A stretch of DNA of 64,000 nt from Streptomyces sp. TS71-3 (GCF_018327685.1 NZ_BNEL01000003.1:2542001-2606000); one strand, 5' to 3'; positions 23,292 to 32,913 are shown, counted from the stretch's first letter. Program-made: numbers and translations. The notes: generated by a model from the sequence alone, not told the origin.

Positions 23292-26063
23292 ATGGGAGAG
23301 AACGTCCGCAGCGACGGGAGCGACGGCTCGCGGAGAGAGCCGGACCGCCCTCCGTCGCCGCCTGCGCCGGACTCCCTGGTCCGGCGCCTGATCCGTGACA
23401 ACCCGGTGCTGCGCCTGCACATGGCGCCCCCGGACGACGCGGGTGGCCGGCCGGCGGGCCCCGGCACCCCCGCCGCGGCGCCGGGCGGTGCCGGTCCGGG
23501 CCGCCCCGCCGACCTGGACGGGGCGTTCGCGGTGACGGCCCGGGACCTCGCGGGGCGCCCCGGCCTGCTCCGCAAGGCCCTCGACGGCTGCCAGGGCGGC
23601 CCCGCCGACGGCGAACTAGAGGCCGTGCTCGCGCACTTCGTCCGGCCGCTCGTCCGTGTCTTCCGCACCGCGCTCGACCACTACGGCCTGGTGCTCGCCG
23701 ATCCGCACGACCCGGATGTGGCCTTCGAGCTGCGGCCCGACCTGAGCCCCACCGGACGGCTGCTGCCGGGGCTCGCCCCGTACGCGCTGCGAGCCGGCTC
23801 GCTCGCCCTCGCCCGTCCCGCCACGCTGGAGGCAGCACGGGCGGCCGGGACGGACCCAGGCGCCCTGCCCGCCTGGTCGGCACGGCACCCTCCCGGGGCG
23901 GGCATGGACGCGCTCGACGCGCTGGCACTCGCCTTCCACCGGGAGCGGCCGGACGGACGCCCGGACGCGCGGGCCCTGTTCGACGCGGAGCTCAGCGCCG
24001 AACTGCGGTTCCTGCGCCCGGACACCGCACGCCTGCTGAGGACGGGCGCCCGCTACGCCCACGCCGTGCACAGCGTGCCGGCCGGGCAGGAGCGCGCCCT
24101 CACGGCCCTGCTGGACAGGGTCCGCCACGGCGCGCGCGGGCTGCGGGCCCGGCCGGACCGGCCCCAGCCCGTGGTCCTCGTCGGCCCGCTGCCCACCGGC
24201 GCGAGACAGCTGCCGGCGGGCCTCGCGCGGCTGAGCAGGGACGTGTGGCACGCCGGCGGTGAGGTGCTGTTCCTGAGCCCGAAGGGCGTCACGGCGGAGC
24301 GGTACGCGTCCGCGCTCACCCGGCACGGGGTCGTCGAGCCGATCGTGCTCGTCCCGCAGTCGGATGGGGGCGCGGAGCCCGACGCGCTCGCCGCGCTGGC
24401 CCGCTTCGACGACCGGGCGCGCCCGGTCGGCTGCGTCGTCGCGGGCGGTCCGGGGCAGGCCGGGGACGTCGACTGGGCCCCGCTCGTACGGCGGTTCCCC
24501 GACGCCAGGATCGTCGTGGTCAGCCCGGCCGGCGCCGGCGACGCGGACGGCGCCCGAGCCGCCGCCGGCGGGGCCGGCGACGCCGGAGACAGACCGCACG
24601 GTCCGGACCGCGCCGTCCCGGTACGGAGCCTGGAGACGCGGTCGGCGGCGGCGCTGCGCATGGCCGAGCAGCCCGGCCCGGCGCTGTGCGCCGCCACCCG
24701 GCTGTCGGCACTCCACCTGGACACCCTCCGGCACGATCCGGTGATCGAGCGGCACGCCGTCCGGTGGACGGCCGAGCAGACCCGGGAGTTCGTGGACCAC
24801 CTGGTCACCGGCGCGCTGGCGTCCGCCGACCGCACCGCGCGCCACGCCGAGGACATGCTGCGCCGGCGCACGGCCGCCCTTCTGACCGCCGGCGAGCGGG
24901 CCGCCTGGCTGGTCCACCACATCCTCCAGCGCAAGCAGTTCCGCCTCGGGCCGAGCTCCCACTACCCCGTCGAGCAGGCGCTGCGGGAGATGCTGCCGTT
25001 CGTCCGGCGCGGAGAGCCCGTCCAGGTGTGCCTGCCGTTCTTCCCCGGCAAGTTCGCGCACAGCGGTCTCAAGGCCGTGGGCCACCTGCCCGACCTCGGT
25101 GAACTGGCCATGCTGGTGCGCATCCTGGAACTCGCCGCGGCCGTCCGGTGGGTCCACGCTCCCGGCCTGCGGCTCTTCCTTGCCACGGACGGCCACCACT
25201 ACCGCGGCCACCACGCGGGCCGGATAGCCGAGGGCATGGCGACCCTGCGGCGGTACGCCGAGGAGGTGGGCGTCGCCGGCCCGTCGATCGAGATAGCCGA
25301 CTACGACGAACTCGCGGAGCGGCACAACGGCCCCCGGTACGTGGCCCGGCAGCGCGCGCTGAGGTCGCGGATCGTGGCGGAGTACCACGCCGCCCTGCGC
25401 GACCTGGACATCACGGAGGGCCCGCTGCGCACCCTGCGCGAGGTGAGGCGCCGCGACCGGCGGGGCGGTTTCGTCGACGTGTTCCGCTCCCTGGTCTTCT
25501 CCGTGCCGATGCCCGAGCCCGCGGCTCCCGGAGCCACGCCAGGCCGGGCCCCCTGCGACACTCCGGCCCCCGGCCGCACCGCGCCGGGCGCGGCCTGGTG
25601 GAAGGCCGTCCACGTGGACCTGTACGACCTGTCGGAGGACCGGGCGGCCCCCGACGTGATCGCGGCCCGCAAGGGGATCCTCCGCGCGGCCTGGGACGAC
25701 GCCGCCGAGTACGTCGCCACCCGGCACGCCGACGCGCAGATCGGCTACCGCGAGCGGGTGGTGCTGGGGGCGGTGCAGGCCACCACCCGGCCGGTGCCCG
25801 GCAAGGCCGGGATGAACCTGCTGGGCGGGGCACCGCTGTTCTGCTCGCACGGCACCGGCGCGATCGACGCCCGCGGCATCGTCTGCAACGACTTCGCGGT
25901 GGCGCTCCTCGACCAGGGCTTCGTACCGCTCTACTCGCCCCTCCTCGGCACCCGGCAGCCGTTCGCGATGGTCCCGGTGACCGTCACCGGGGCGGCGCCG
26001 GACGGGTCGGGGAACCGGATCGATCCGGCGTTCCTGCGCACCGTCCGGCTGCGGCGGAAGTGA
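23292..26063 (+). CDS. Isonitrile synthase-like protein (DIT1/PvcA) with long N-terminal extension
   Basis: A 923-residue protein. Residues about 540-923 resemble the DIT1/PvcA isonitrile synthase family, which turns an amino acid (Tyr or Trp in known enzymes) plus ribulose-5-phosphate into a vinyl or alkyl isocyanide. Matching blocks are VQVCLPFFPGKFAHSGLKAV and LPDLGELAMLVRIL (PvcA-type FPxKxxNxxKVLGxLPDLAEELAL), then PGLRLFLATDGHHYRG (usual SDG), and a C-terminal KAGMNLLG...SHGTGAID block. The preceding 540 residues are unrecognised; they start Pro/Gly-rich, then alternate helices and strands. The ATG at 23292 has GGGAGGGG upstream; GTG 23271 is the alternative. It is the first gene of the NRPS cluster. 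Divergence from known synthases means activity is inferred, not shown. Confidence 0.65.
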   Translation: MGENVRSDGSDGSRREPDRPPSPPAPDSLVRRLIRDNPVLRLHMAPPDDAGGRPAGPGTPAAAPGGAGPGRPADLDGAFAVTARDLAGRPGLLRKALDGCQGGPADGELEAVLAHFVRPLVRVFRTALDHYGLVLADPHDPDVAFELRPDLSPTGRLLPGLAPYALRAGSLALARPATLEAARAAGTDPGALPAWSARHPPGAGMDALDALALAFHRERPDGRPDARALFDAELSAELRFLRPDTARLLRTGARYAHAVHSVPAGQERALTALLDRVRHGARGLRARPDRPQPVVLVGPLPTGARQLPAGLARLSRDVWHAGGEVLFLSPKGVTAERYASALTRHGVVEPIVLVPQSDGGAEPDALAALARFDDRARPVGCVVAGGPGQAGDVDWAPLVRRFPDARIVVVSPAGAGDADGARAAAGGAGDAGDRPHGPDRAVPVRSLETRSAAALRMAEQPGPALCAATRLSALHLDTLRHDPVIERHAVRWTAEQTREFVDHLVTGALASADRTARHAEDMLRRRTAALLTAGERAAWLVHHILQRKQFRLGPSSHYPVEQALREMLPFVRRGEPVQVCLPFFPGKFAHSGLKAVGHLPDLGELAMLVRILELAAAVRWVHAPGLRLFLATDGHHYRGHHAGRIAEGMATLRRYAEEVGVAGPSIEIADYDELAERHNGPRYVARQRALRSRIVAEYHAALRDLDITEGPLRTLREVRRRDRRGGFVDVFRSLVFSVPMPEPAAPGATPGRAPCDTPAPGRTAPGAAWWKAVHVDLYDLSEDRAAPDVIAARKGILRAAWDDAAEYVATRHADAQIGYRERVVLGAVQATTRPVPGKAGMNLLGGAPLFCSHGTGAIDARGIVCNDFAVALLDQGFVPLYSPLLGTRQPFAMVPVTVTGAAPDGSGNRIDPAFLRTVRLRRK

Positions 26064-26086
26064 GCGGCGTGCGGACGCGCCGCCGG

Positions 26087-26170
26087 CCGGAACGGGGCGA
26101 CCTCCCACCGGAACGGGCCGATCTCCCGCCGGAACGCGCTGATTTCCCGTCAGAACCGGCCGACCTCGCG
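26087..26170. repeat. Four tandem 21-bp repeats between convergent genes
   Basis: Copies start at 26087, 26108, 26129 and 26150, with the pattern CCGGAACGGGCCGATCTCCC; the last copy is most degenerate. The array fills the 107-bp gap between the isonitrile synthase-like gene and the convergent AMP ligase, directly abutting the ligase stop codon. No hairpin is evident, so it is not a standard terminator. Confidence 0.8.
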
Positions 26171-27640
26171 TCAGTGCTGCCCGGACTCCCGCAACCGGGC
26201 GCGAGGGACCTTGCCAGTGCCGCTCCGCGGCACGCTCGGCACGATCTGGCACGTCAGCGGGACCTTCGCCGGGGACAGCCGCCCGCGGCAGTACGCGTCG
26301 ACCGCCTCGGGCGTCACCGGCCGTGCCGGGTCGGCCGGCACCACCAGGGCATGCACCGACTGCCCGAGGTAGTCGTGCGGCCGGCCGGTCACCACGGCGT
26401 CCGCGACGCCGTCCATCTCCAGCAGCACGCCCTCGACCTCGGCCGGGTACACGTTCTGCCCGCCGACGTTGATGACGTTGCTCTTGCGGTCCACGAGGTA
26501 GAGGTAGCCGTCGGTGTCCAGGTACCCGAGGTCGCCGACGCTGAGGAAGCCGTCCCGCTCCGGCAGCGGCGGGCCGTCCCCCAGGTAGCGCGGCTGCCCC
26601 ACACCCGGCGTGCGCAGATAGACCTCGCCGACCTCGCCCGCAGGCAGCAGGCGGCCGCTCTCGTGGTAGACGCGCACCTCGCAGCCGGTCGGACGGCCCA
26701 CGCTGCCCGGCCGCCTGAGCCACTCGTCGCCGCGGATCGCCGTCCGGCCGGCGCGCTCCTGGTTGGCGTAGATCTCGTAGACGTGCTCGGGGCCGACCAG
26801 GTCGAGCCAGGCACGCTTGACCTTCTCGGGGCAGGGCCCGGCGCCGTGGTGCAGGGTCTCGATGCTCGACAGGTCGTGGTCCCGCAGGCCCGGCACGTCC
26901 AGGATCATGCGCATGGTCGTCGCCACCATGCGCACGTAGCTCACCCGGTGCTCCTCGACGAGCCGGGGGAAGAGGGAGGGGACGAACCGCTCCATGAGGA
27001 TGATCCGGTGATCCAGGGCCAGGCCCTGGTAGAGCGCCTGGAACGCGGTGTGGTAGAGCGGCAGCAGCACCAGCTGCGTCTGCCCGAGGCGCATCCCCTG
27101 GGCGCGGTCGTGCGGGGCGAGCCACGCTCCCGGCCGGTAGGTCCACGGCCGCGGCCGCAGGATGGCGCGCTGCCGCCCCGTGGTGCCACCGGTGAGCGTG
27201 GCGGAGCGCGGTGCGGCCCCCGGGGGCAGGGGAGTGCCGGCGTGTTCGCTGCCGCGCCACCAGCCCGGCGGTACCGCACCCGGACTGGTTCCGACCAGCA
27301 GGTGCTCGCCGAGCACGGAGGTCAGGGCGGCGCGCTCCGCGGGCGTCGAGTGCGGGTCCAGGGGCACCACGAGGGCGCCGAGCTTCCAGGCGGCGATGGT
27401 GGCCACCACATGGTCCAGGCCCGCGGGGAGGGCGATCGCGACGGTGGTGTCCGCGGTGGCACCGAGGCCAGCGAGGCCCCGCGCGGCCACATTGGTCAGG
27501 GACTCCAACTCGCGCCAGCTGAGCCCCGATCCGCTGCCGTCGGGCCGTACCGACAGGACGGCGGTGACGTCCGGATGCTCGCCGGCGAGCTGCCCGATGC
27601 GCTCCCCGTAGGAGACGGAGGAGGCCTGTGGGGACGTCAC
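26171..27640 (-). CDS. Stand-alone AMP-dependent ligase/adenylation enzyme
   Basis: A 489-residue member of the acyl-CoA synthetase/NRPS adenylation superfamily. It activates a carboxylate as its adenylate and transfers it to CoA or a carrier protein. The phosphate loop reads TGGTTGRQRA, with arginine where lysine is usual. Later motifs are intact: YEIYANQERAG, GDLGYLDTDGYLYLVDRKSN, then GGQNVYPAEVE and the catalytic lysine in PRSGTGKVPRARL at the C terminus. The GTG at 27640 is chosen by its upstream GGAAGG. It is divergent from the MFS gene by 60 bp. With one carrier domain in the NRPS lacking its own A domain and a free carrier protein in the cluster, it is a good candidate for loading one in trans. 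Confidence 0.85.
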   Translation of the reverse strand: MTSPQASSVSYGERIGQLAGEHPDVTAVLSVRPDGSGSGLSWRELESLTNVAARGLAGLGATADTTVAIALPAGLDHVVATIAAWKLGALVVPLDPHSTPAERAALTSVLGEHLLVGTSPGAVPPGWWRGSEHAGTPLPPGAAPRSATLTGGTTGRQRAILRPRPWTYRPGAWLAPHDRAQGMRLGQTQLVLLPLYHTAFQALYQGLALDHRIILMERFVPSLFPRLVEEHRVSYVRMVATTMRMILDVPGLRDHDLSSIETLHHGAGPCPEKVKRAWLDLVGPEHVYEIYANQERAGRTAIRGDEWLRRPGSVGRPTGCEVRVYHESGRLLPAGEVGEVYLRTPGVGQPRYLGDGPPLPERDGFLSVGDLGYLDTDGYLYLVDRKSNVINVGGQNVYPAEVEGVLLEMDGVADAVVTGRPHDYLGQSVHALVVPADPARPVTPEAVDAYCRGRLSPAKVPLTCQIVPSVPRSGTGKVPRARLRESGQH

Positions 27641-27700
27641 GCGCGGCACCACCTTCCGCTGGGCCCCGCCCGCCGGAACCGACTCACGGAGGTTGGCTGT

Positions 27701-28948
27701 ATGGCGCGGCGACGCGACTACCGGCTCTTCCTGACCGCTCAGACGATATCCAATCTCGGATCGTCTTTCACGTCGTTCGGGCTGCCCCTGCTGGTGTTCC
27801 GGCTCACCGGATCGCCGCTCAAGCTGGCCCTCACGACGGTCTCCGGGTTCCTGCCGTACCTCTTGTTCGGGCTGGTGATCGGCGCCTGGATCGACCGCGT
27901 GGACCGCAGGCGGGTCATGATCGGCACGGTGGTCGCCCGGGGGCTGACCATCGCGGTCCTGCCCGTCCTCGCGGCGTCCGGCACGCTGGTGGTCTGGGAC
28001 GTCTACGCGGTCGCGTTCGTGAACACCAGCCTGGGGATCGCCTCGTCGGCGATCGAGGGCACCGCGGTGCCGGGCCTGGTGTCCGGACGGGGCCTGGCGC
28101 GGGCCAACGGCGCCCTGCGCGGGGGTTATGCGGCGGCCAAGGTGGTCGGGCCGCTGCTCGCGGGTGCGCTGATCGGCGGCGGGGTGCCGGTGACCGGGGT
28201 CTTCGTCGTCGACGCCGTCTCGTTCTGGATCGCGGCGGCCATGCTCAGGGCCGTCCGGACGCCGTTCAACGCACCGCGGGCCCCGGCACGGACCTCGGTC
28301 GCCGCCGACATCGCCACCGGGCTGCGCCATGTGCGCGCCGATCCGGCGCTGTGCGTGATCGCCCTGCACGCCGCGCTGTACAACCTGATCGGGTCCACCG
28401 TCACCGCCCAACTGGTGCTCTTCGCCCACGAACGGCTGGGCGCCGGCGACGCCCGGGTCGGGGTGCTCTACGCGGGCGGTGCCGCCGGAACCGCCGTGGC
28501 GCTGCTGACGTCGAGCCGGATCGCCGACCGGGTGCCGTTCCCGGTGGCCACGCTCGGCGTGATGACCTGCTGGAGCATCCTCGTCCTCGGCATGTCCGCC
28601 AGCACGCACTTCGTGCTCGGCGCCTTGTTGTGGACCTGTGCAGCGGGGCTGCCCACCGTCTACGCGGTCCAGACCCTGACCTACCGTCAGACCGCCGTAC
28701 CCGAGCACCTGCTGGGGCGCGTGCAGACCACCGGGCAGGTACTCGCGTGGTCGGCGCAGCCGGTGGGCGCGACCGTGGGCGCCACCGTCATCCACGCGAC
28801 CGGGGACATCGCCGCCGTGTACGCGGCCTCCGCCCTGCTCATGCTCGTGATCACGCTCTTCTTCTGGCTCGGCCCGTTCGGGAGGTCCCTGAGCGCGGTC
28901 CGTACGACAACGCCACCCATGCCGCAACGCAACAGGAGGGAACGATGA
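27701..28948 (+). CDS. MFS transporter, probable cluster exporter
   Basis: A 415-residue major facilitator with about twelve hydrophobic segments. The cytoplasmic loop 2-3 motif is GAWIDRVDRRRVM, and the layout matches the DHA3/MFS_3 group of drug and siderophore exporters. ACGGAGG precedes the ATG. Its stop overlaps the ATG of the A-KR-T megaenzyme (ATGA), so the transporter and biosynthetic enzyme are translationally coupled. Export of the cluster product or self-protection is the natural inference. Confidence 0.9.
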   Translation: MARRRDYRLFLTAQTISNLGSSFTSFGLPLLVFRLTGSPLKLALTTVSGFLPYLLFGLVIGAWIDRVDRRRVMIGTVVARGLTIAVLPVLAASGTLVVWDVYAVAFVNTSLGIASSAIEGTAVPGLVSGRGLARANGALRGGYAAAKVVGPLLAGALIGGGVPVTGVFVVDAVSFWIAAAMLRAVRTPFNAPRAPARTSVAADIATGLRHVRADPALCVIALHAALYNLIGSTVTAQLVLFAHERLGAGDARVGVLYAGGAAGTAVALLTSSRIADRVPFPVATLGVMTCWSILVLGMSASTHFVLGALLWTCAAGLPTVYAVQTLTYRQTAVPEHLLGRVQTTGQVLAWSAQPVGATVGATVIHATGDIAAVYAASALLMLVITLFFWLGPFGRSLSAVRTTTPPMPQRNRRER

Positions 28949-31900
28949 ACGAGTCCCGGGGTGCCTCTGACGCCCGGCCCACGGCCGAGGCGCTGGACGA
29001 GGTGAGGTCGGCCGTGCTCGCGCTGCCGCAGGTGACCGATGCCGCCGTGCTGCCCTGGCGCGACCCGCTGCCCCTGACGGGCCGTCACCTCGACGGGCTG
29101 CTCCCGGCACCGCCCGCGGTGGAGGACGAGGGGACGGCGGGCGCCGCACCGGCGGGGGACGGGCAGGCCACCGCGGATCCGCTCGCCGGGGACCCGGCCG
29201 GTCCCGCGGCCGGCCCCGAGACCGGTCCAGAGGGCAGGGCGGGACGGCCCGCGGTCATGGGCACCGACCGCCTCGACCTGCCGCCCGGCTACCCGCCCAC
29301 GCTCCAGGCAGCGCTGGCGCGGGCCGCCGAGCGTGCGCCGGAGCGCGGCATCACCTTCCTGTCCCCGGAAGGCGGCAGCGAGCACCTCGGCTACCGGCAG
29401 CTGCTCTCGGACGCCGAACGCGCGCTGGGCGGCCTGCGCGCCCTCGGCGCCCGCCCGGGCGACTCGGTCCTCTTCCAGTTCGCCGCCAACCGCGCCTTCG
29501 TGACCGCCTACTGGGCGTGCGTGCTCGGCGGCTTCCTGCCCGCGCCGCTGGCCGTCGTTCCGGAGGAGGAGTACGGAGCGGGCAGGCTGCGCAACACCTG
29601 GTCGCTGCTGGACCGGCCGCTCCTGCTGACCGACCTCGACGCCGCGGCCACCGCCGAGACGCTCACCGCGCTCTGGGGCGAACCGGTCCGGGCGGCCGCC
29701 CTCGCCGACACCATGGCGGGGCCCCGGGACGGCGACTGGTTCCCGGCACGCCCCGACAGCCCGGCCCTCAACCTCCTCACCTCGGGCAGCACCGGGCTGC
29801 CCAAGTGCGTGCGCCACGACCACCGCTCGCTGGTGGCCCGCAGCTGGGGCGACAGCGTGGAGCACGGCCTCACCGAGGACGACGTCACCGTCAACTGGCT
29901 GGCGATGGACCACGTGATGGGCTCGGTGATGACCCACACCCGGGACGTGTTCCTGTGCTGCGCCCAGGTGAACGCCACCCCCGACATGTTCGCCGCACGC
30001 CCGCTGGACTGGCTGGACTGGCTCGACCGCTTCCGCGCCACCAACACGCTCGCCCCGAACTTCGCCTTCGCGCTGGTCAACCGGCACGCCGAGGAGGTGG
30101 AGCACGGCCGGTGGGACCTCGGCGCGCTGCGCAACGTCTACAACGGCGGCGAGCCGATCGTCAGCAGGACCGCGCACGAGTTCCTCACCCTGCTGGGCCG
30201 CCACGGGCTGCCCGCGGACGCCATGGTGCCGTCCTGGGGGATGTCCGAGACCGCCTCGGCGATGACCCACACCCGGATGCACCGCGACCACCCGGACCGC
30301 GCCGTGGTGGTCCTCGACCAGGACTCCCTGAGCGGGGTGGTGCGGCCGGCGGGACCCGGCACGCGCCGGACCGTCACCTTCACCTCGGTCGGCTCCCCGG
30401 TGCCGGGAGCGCGGCTGCGGATCGTGGACACGCGCGGCGAGGCGCTGCCCGAGGGCCGGGTCGGCCGGCTGGAGGTGACCGGCGCGACCATGATGAGCGG
30501 GTACTTCGGCAACCCGGAGGCGAACGCCGAGTCCTACACCGCGGACGGCTGGTTCAGGACCGGGGACCTGGCCTTCGTGCGGGACGGCGGACTGGTCATC
30601 GCGGGCCGGGAGCGGGACACCATCATCGTCAACGGCGTCAACCACTTCTGCCACGAGATCGAGGCCGTGGTGGCGTCCGTCCCCGGCGTGGCACCGTCGT
30701 CCGCGGCGGTCTGCGGGCTGTTCTCGCCCGAGATCGGCACCGACCGCCTGCTGGTCTTCTTCGTGGCCGACCAGGACGCCGACCCGGGACGACAGACGGC
30801 GCGGGAACGGGCACGGCGGCAGGCGGGGACGGCACGCGCGATCCGGGCCACGGTCGCCGGGCGCACCGGACTCGCCCCGTACCGGATCGTGCCGCTGGCC
30901 GCGGAGGAGTTCCCGCGCACCGTGTCGGGGAAGATCCAGCGCGGCCGGCTCCTGGCGTCCTACACCTCCGGCGGATTCGACGACCGTCTGCGCCGTCTGG
31001 AGGTGGCCGAGGAGGGCCCGCGGACGCTCCCGCCGTGGTTCTCCGCGCCGGCCTGGCAGGACGCGCCGCTGCCCGCGGCGCCCGCGGCCGCGGGCGCCGG
31101 GCCGCTGCTGCTCCTCGCCGGCGAGGAGGCCACCGGGAGCTGGGCGGACGGGGCGGCAGGGCCGCTGATCGTGGTCAGGGCAGCCGACCGCGGCGGGCGG
31201 CTGCGCCGGGACCCTGACGGCTACCGGATCGACCCGGAGGACGAGGCTGCGTACCGGGCGCTGCTGGACGAGATCGGCCGCGACCACGACCGGCTCTGCG
31301 GGATCGTGCACGCCTGGTCGCTCACCGGCGGCGACCCCGAGGACCTCGACGCGGGCCTGCGCCGCGGACCGCTCTCCGTGGCCCGGCTGGCCCGGGCTCT
31401 GGCGGACGGCCGATGGTCCGCGGTGCCGCTCCTGGTCGCGACCGCCGTCCCCGACGGGACCGTGCCCGCACCCTCCGGCGCCGCGCCGGGCTCCCTGGCC
31501 AACGGGGCGCTGGTCGGCCTGGTGCGGAGCATGGCGACCGAGCGGGCCGGCCGAACGGTCCGGCTGGTCGACGCCGCGGACGAGGCGGCCCGCAAGGCGC
31601 TGGCCGGCGCGCTCCGCGCCGAACTCGGCACCCCCGGGGAGCCGGTGGTGCGCTACCGCGGCGGGCACCGGCTGGCAGCGCGGCTGGTACCCGTCGCCGT
31701 GCCCGAGGACGCCGGCCCCGGCACCGCCTTCCGCGCCGGCGGGATGTACGCCGTCACGGGCGGCCTCGGCGGCATCGGCAGGGAGATCACCCGCCACCTG
31801 GTGGCCGACCACGGCGCCAGGGTGCTGCTGCTCGGGCGCACGGACGCGACCGGCGACCGGATCGGGGCACTGGTCCCCGCGGGCGCGGCCGGCGAGGTCC

Positions 31901-32913
31901 GCTACGCCCGCGCCGACGTCACCGACGCCGGCGCGCTGGCCGCGGCGGTGGCGGAGAGCGAGCGGGCCTGGGGCCGGCCGCTGGCGGGCGTGCTGCATCT
32001 GGCGGGGCGCTCGCAGCACGGCCAGTGGGACGACATCGCCGCGCACACCGTGGAACGCGAATCCCTCGACGTGTACCGCGAGGTGTTCGCACCGAAGGTG
32101 GCCGGAACGCTCGCGGTGGCCCGGCTGCTCCAGGACCGCCCCGACGCCTGGCTGCTGCTCTTCTCGTCGGTGAACGGCCGCATGGGCGGCACGGGCTTCG
32201 GCGCGTACGCGGCGGCCAGCAGCTTCCAGGACGCGTTCGCGGCCGCCTGGTCGGCCGCCCGGGGCCGGGACGTGCGGGCGCTCGCCTGGAGCCAGTGGAG
32301 CGGGGTCGGCATGAACGCCGGAGGGCCGGCGTCCGCCGTGGCCGCCGCACGCGGCTTCCGGCCGATCACCCCGGCCCGGGGCCTGGGCTCGCTGACCGCG
32401 GTGCGCGCCATGGCCGAGCGGCACCTGCTGATCGGCCTTGACCCGCACAACCCCGAGGTGAGCCCCCACCTGGTCGACGCGGCCACCAGGCCGGCCGTGC
32501 TGGTCGGCTACACCGGGGCCGAGGAGCCCGACCGGGTGCGGCGGGCGGCCCTGGCGGCGAGCGGCGGGGACGTGCCGGTACTCGTCGCCGCCGCGTCACC
32601 GCTGCCGCGCACCGCGGGCGGAGAGGCCGACGCCGCGGTCCTCGCGCGGCTCGCGCTGCGCGAGGGTGGGCAGGACCAGGCGCAGCCGCCCGCGGCCGGC
32701 CTGGAGAGCGACATCGCTCAGGCGCTGTGCGCGGTGCTGGGGCGGGCGTTCATCGGGCGCGACGAGAGCTTCTTCGAGGTCGGGGGGAACTCGTTGTCCG
32801 CGGTACGGGCGCAGCGCGAGGTCGCCTCGCGGCTGCGGAGGGAGTTGCCGTTGCGGCTGCTGTACCGGTATCCGACGGTTCGGGGGTTGGCGGGTGTGCT
32901 GGGGGAGGGGTGA
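28945..32913 (+). CDS. AMP ligase-ketoreductase-carrier (A-KR-T) megaenzyme
   Basis: A 1322-residue multidomain protein. A low-complexity N terminus precedes an AMP-ligase domain (about 110-690) with LLTSGSTGLPK near 276, GWFRTGDLAF near 533 and PRTVSGKIQRG near 657. Its overall text is closer to acyl-AMP ligases than to amino-acid A domains. A PKS-type ketoreductase follows (about 900-1190) with NADPH motif TGGLGGIG near 936, Ser in FSSVNG near 1073 and Tyr in GAYAAAS near 1086. A carrier domain ends it, with the phosphopantetheine serine in FFEVGGNSLSAV near 1278. It plausibly activates a keto acid, reduces it to a hydroxy acyl group and passes it to the NRPS. GGAGG precedes the ATG, which overlaps the MFS stop. 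Confidence 0.9.
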   Translation: MNESRGASDARPTAEALDEVRSAVLALPQVTDAAVLPWRDPLPLTGRHLDGLLPAPPAVEDEGTAGAAPAGDGQATADPLAGDPAGPAAGPETGPEGRAGRPAVMGTDRLDLPPGYPPTLQAALARAAERAPERGITFLSPEGGSEHLGYRQLLSDAERALGGLRALGARPGDSVLFQFAANRAFVTAYWACVLGGFLPAPLAVVPEEEYGAGRLRNTWSLLDRPLLLTDLDAAATAETLTALWGEPVRAAALADTMAGPRDGDWFPARPDSPALNLLTSGSTGLPKCVRHDHRSLVARSWGDSVEHGLTEDDVTVNWLAMDHVMGSVMTHTRDVFLCCAQVNATPDMFAARPLDWLDWLDRFRATNTLAPNFAFALVNRHAEEVEHGRWDLGALRNVYNGGEPIVSRTAHEFLTLLGRHGLPADAMVPSWGMSETASAMTHTRMHRDHPDRAVVVLDQDSLSGVVRPAGPGTRRTVTFTSVGSPVPGARLRIVDTRGEALPEGRVGRLEVTGATMMSGYFGNPEANAESYTADGWFRTGDLAFVRDGGLVIAGRERDTIIVNGVNHFCHEIEAVVASVPGVAPSSAAVCGLFSPEIGTDRLLVFFVADQDADPGRQTARERARRQAGTARAIRATVAGRTGLAPYRIVPLAAEEFPRTVSGKIQRGRLLASYTSGGFDDRLRRLEVAEEGPRTLPPWFSAPAWQDAPLPAAPAAAGAGPLLLLAGEEATGSWADGAAGPLIVVRAADRGGRLRRDPDGYRIDPEDEAAYRALLDEIGRDHDRLCGIVHAWSLTGGDPEDLDAGLRRGPLSVARLARALADGRWSAVPLLVATAVPDGTVPAPSGAAPGSLANGALVGLVRSMATERAGRTVRLVDAADEAARKALAGALRAELGTPGEPVVRYRGGHRLAARLVPVAVPEDAGPGTAFRAGGMYAVTGGLGGIGREITRHLVADHGARVLLLGRTDATGDRIGALVPAGAAGEVRYARADVTDAGALAAAVAESERAWGRPLAGVLHLAGRSQHGQWDDIAAHTVERESLDVYREVFAPKVAGTLAVARLLQDRPDAWLLLFSSVNGRMGGTGFGAYAAASSFQDAFAAAWSAARGRDVRALAWSQWSGVGMNAGGPASAVAAARGFRPITPARGLGSLTAVRAMAERHLLIGLDPHNPEVSPHLVDAATRPAVLVGYTGAEEPDRVRRAALAASGGDVPVLVAAASPLPRTAGGEADAAVLARLALREGGQDQAQPPAAGLESDIAQALCAVLGRAFIGRDESFFEVGGNSLSAVRAQREVASRLRRELPLRLLYRYPTVRGLAGVLGEG

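Noticed and set aside
23292..24900. Possible IucA/IucC siderophore synthetase domain in the N-terminal half of the isonitrile synthase-like protein
   Set aside because: A short stretch (LDHYGLVLADPHDPDVAFEL) is vaguely similar, but the essential histidine/glutamine/asparagine motif and the ATP-binding signature are missing.
23616..27260. A 1214-codon open frame on the minus strand opposite the isonitrile synthase-like and AMP ligase genes
   Set aside because: It is low-complexity Arg/Gly/Pro/Ala text with no domain, caused by GC-biased third positions of the real genes in this region.
28687..32469. A 1260-codon minus-strand open frame opposite the A-KR-T gene
   Set aside because: Antisense shadow of a gene with intact catalytic motifs; its sequence has no recognisable domain.
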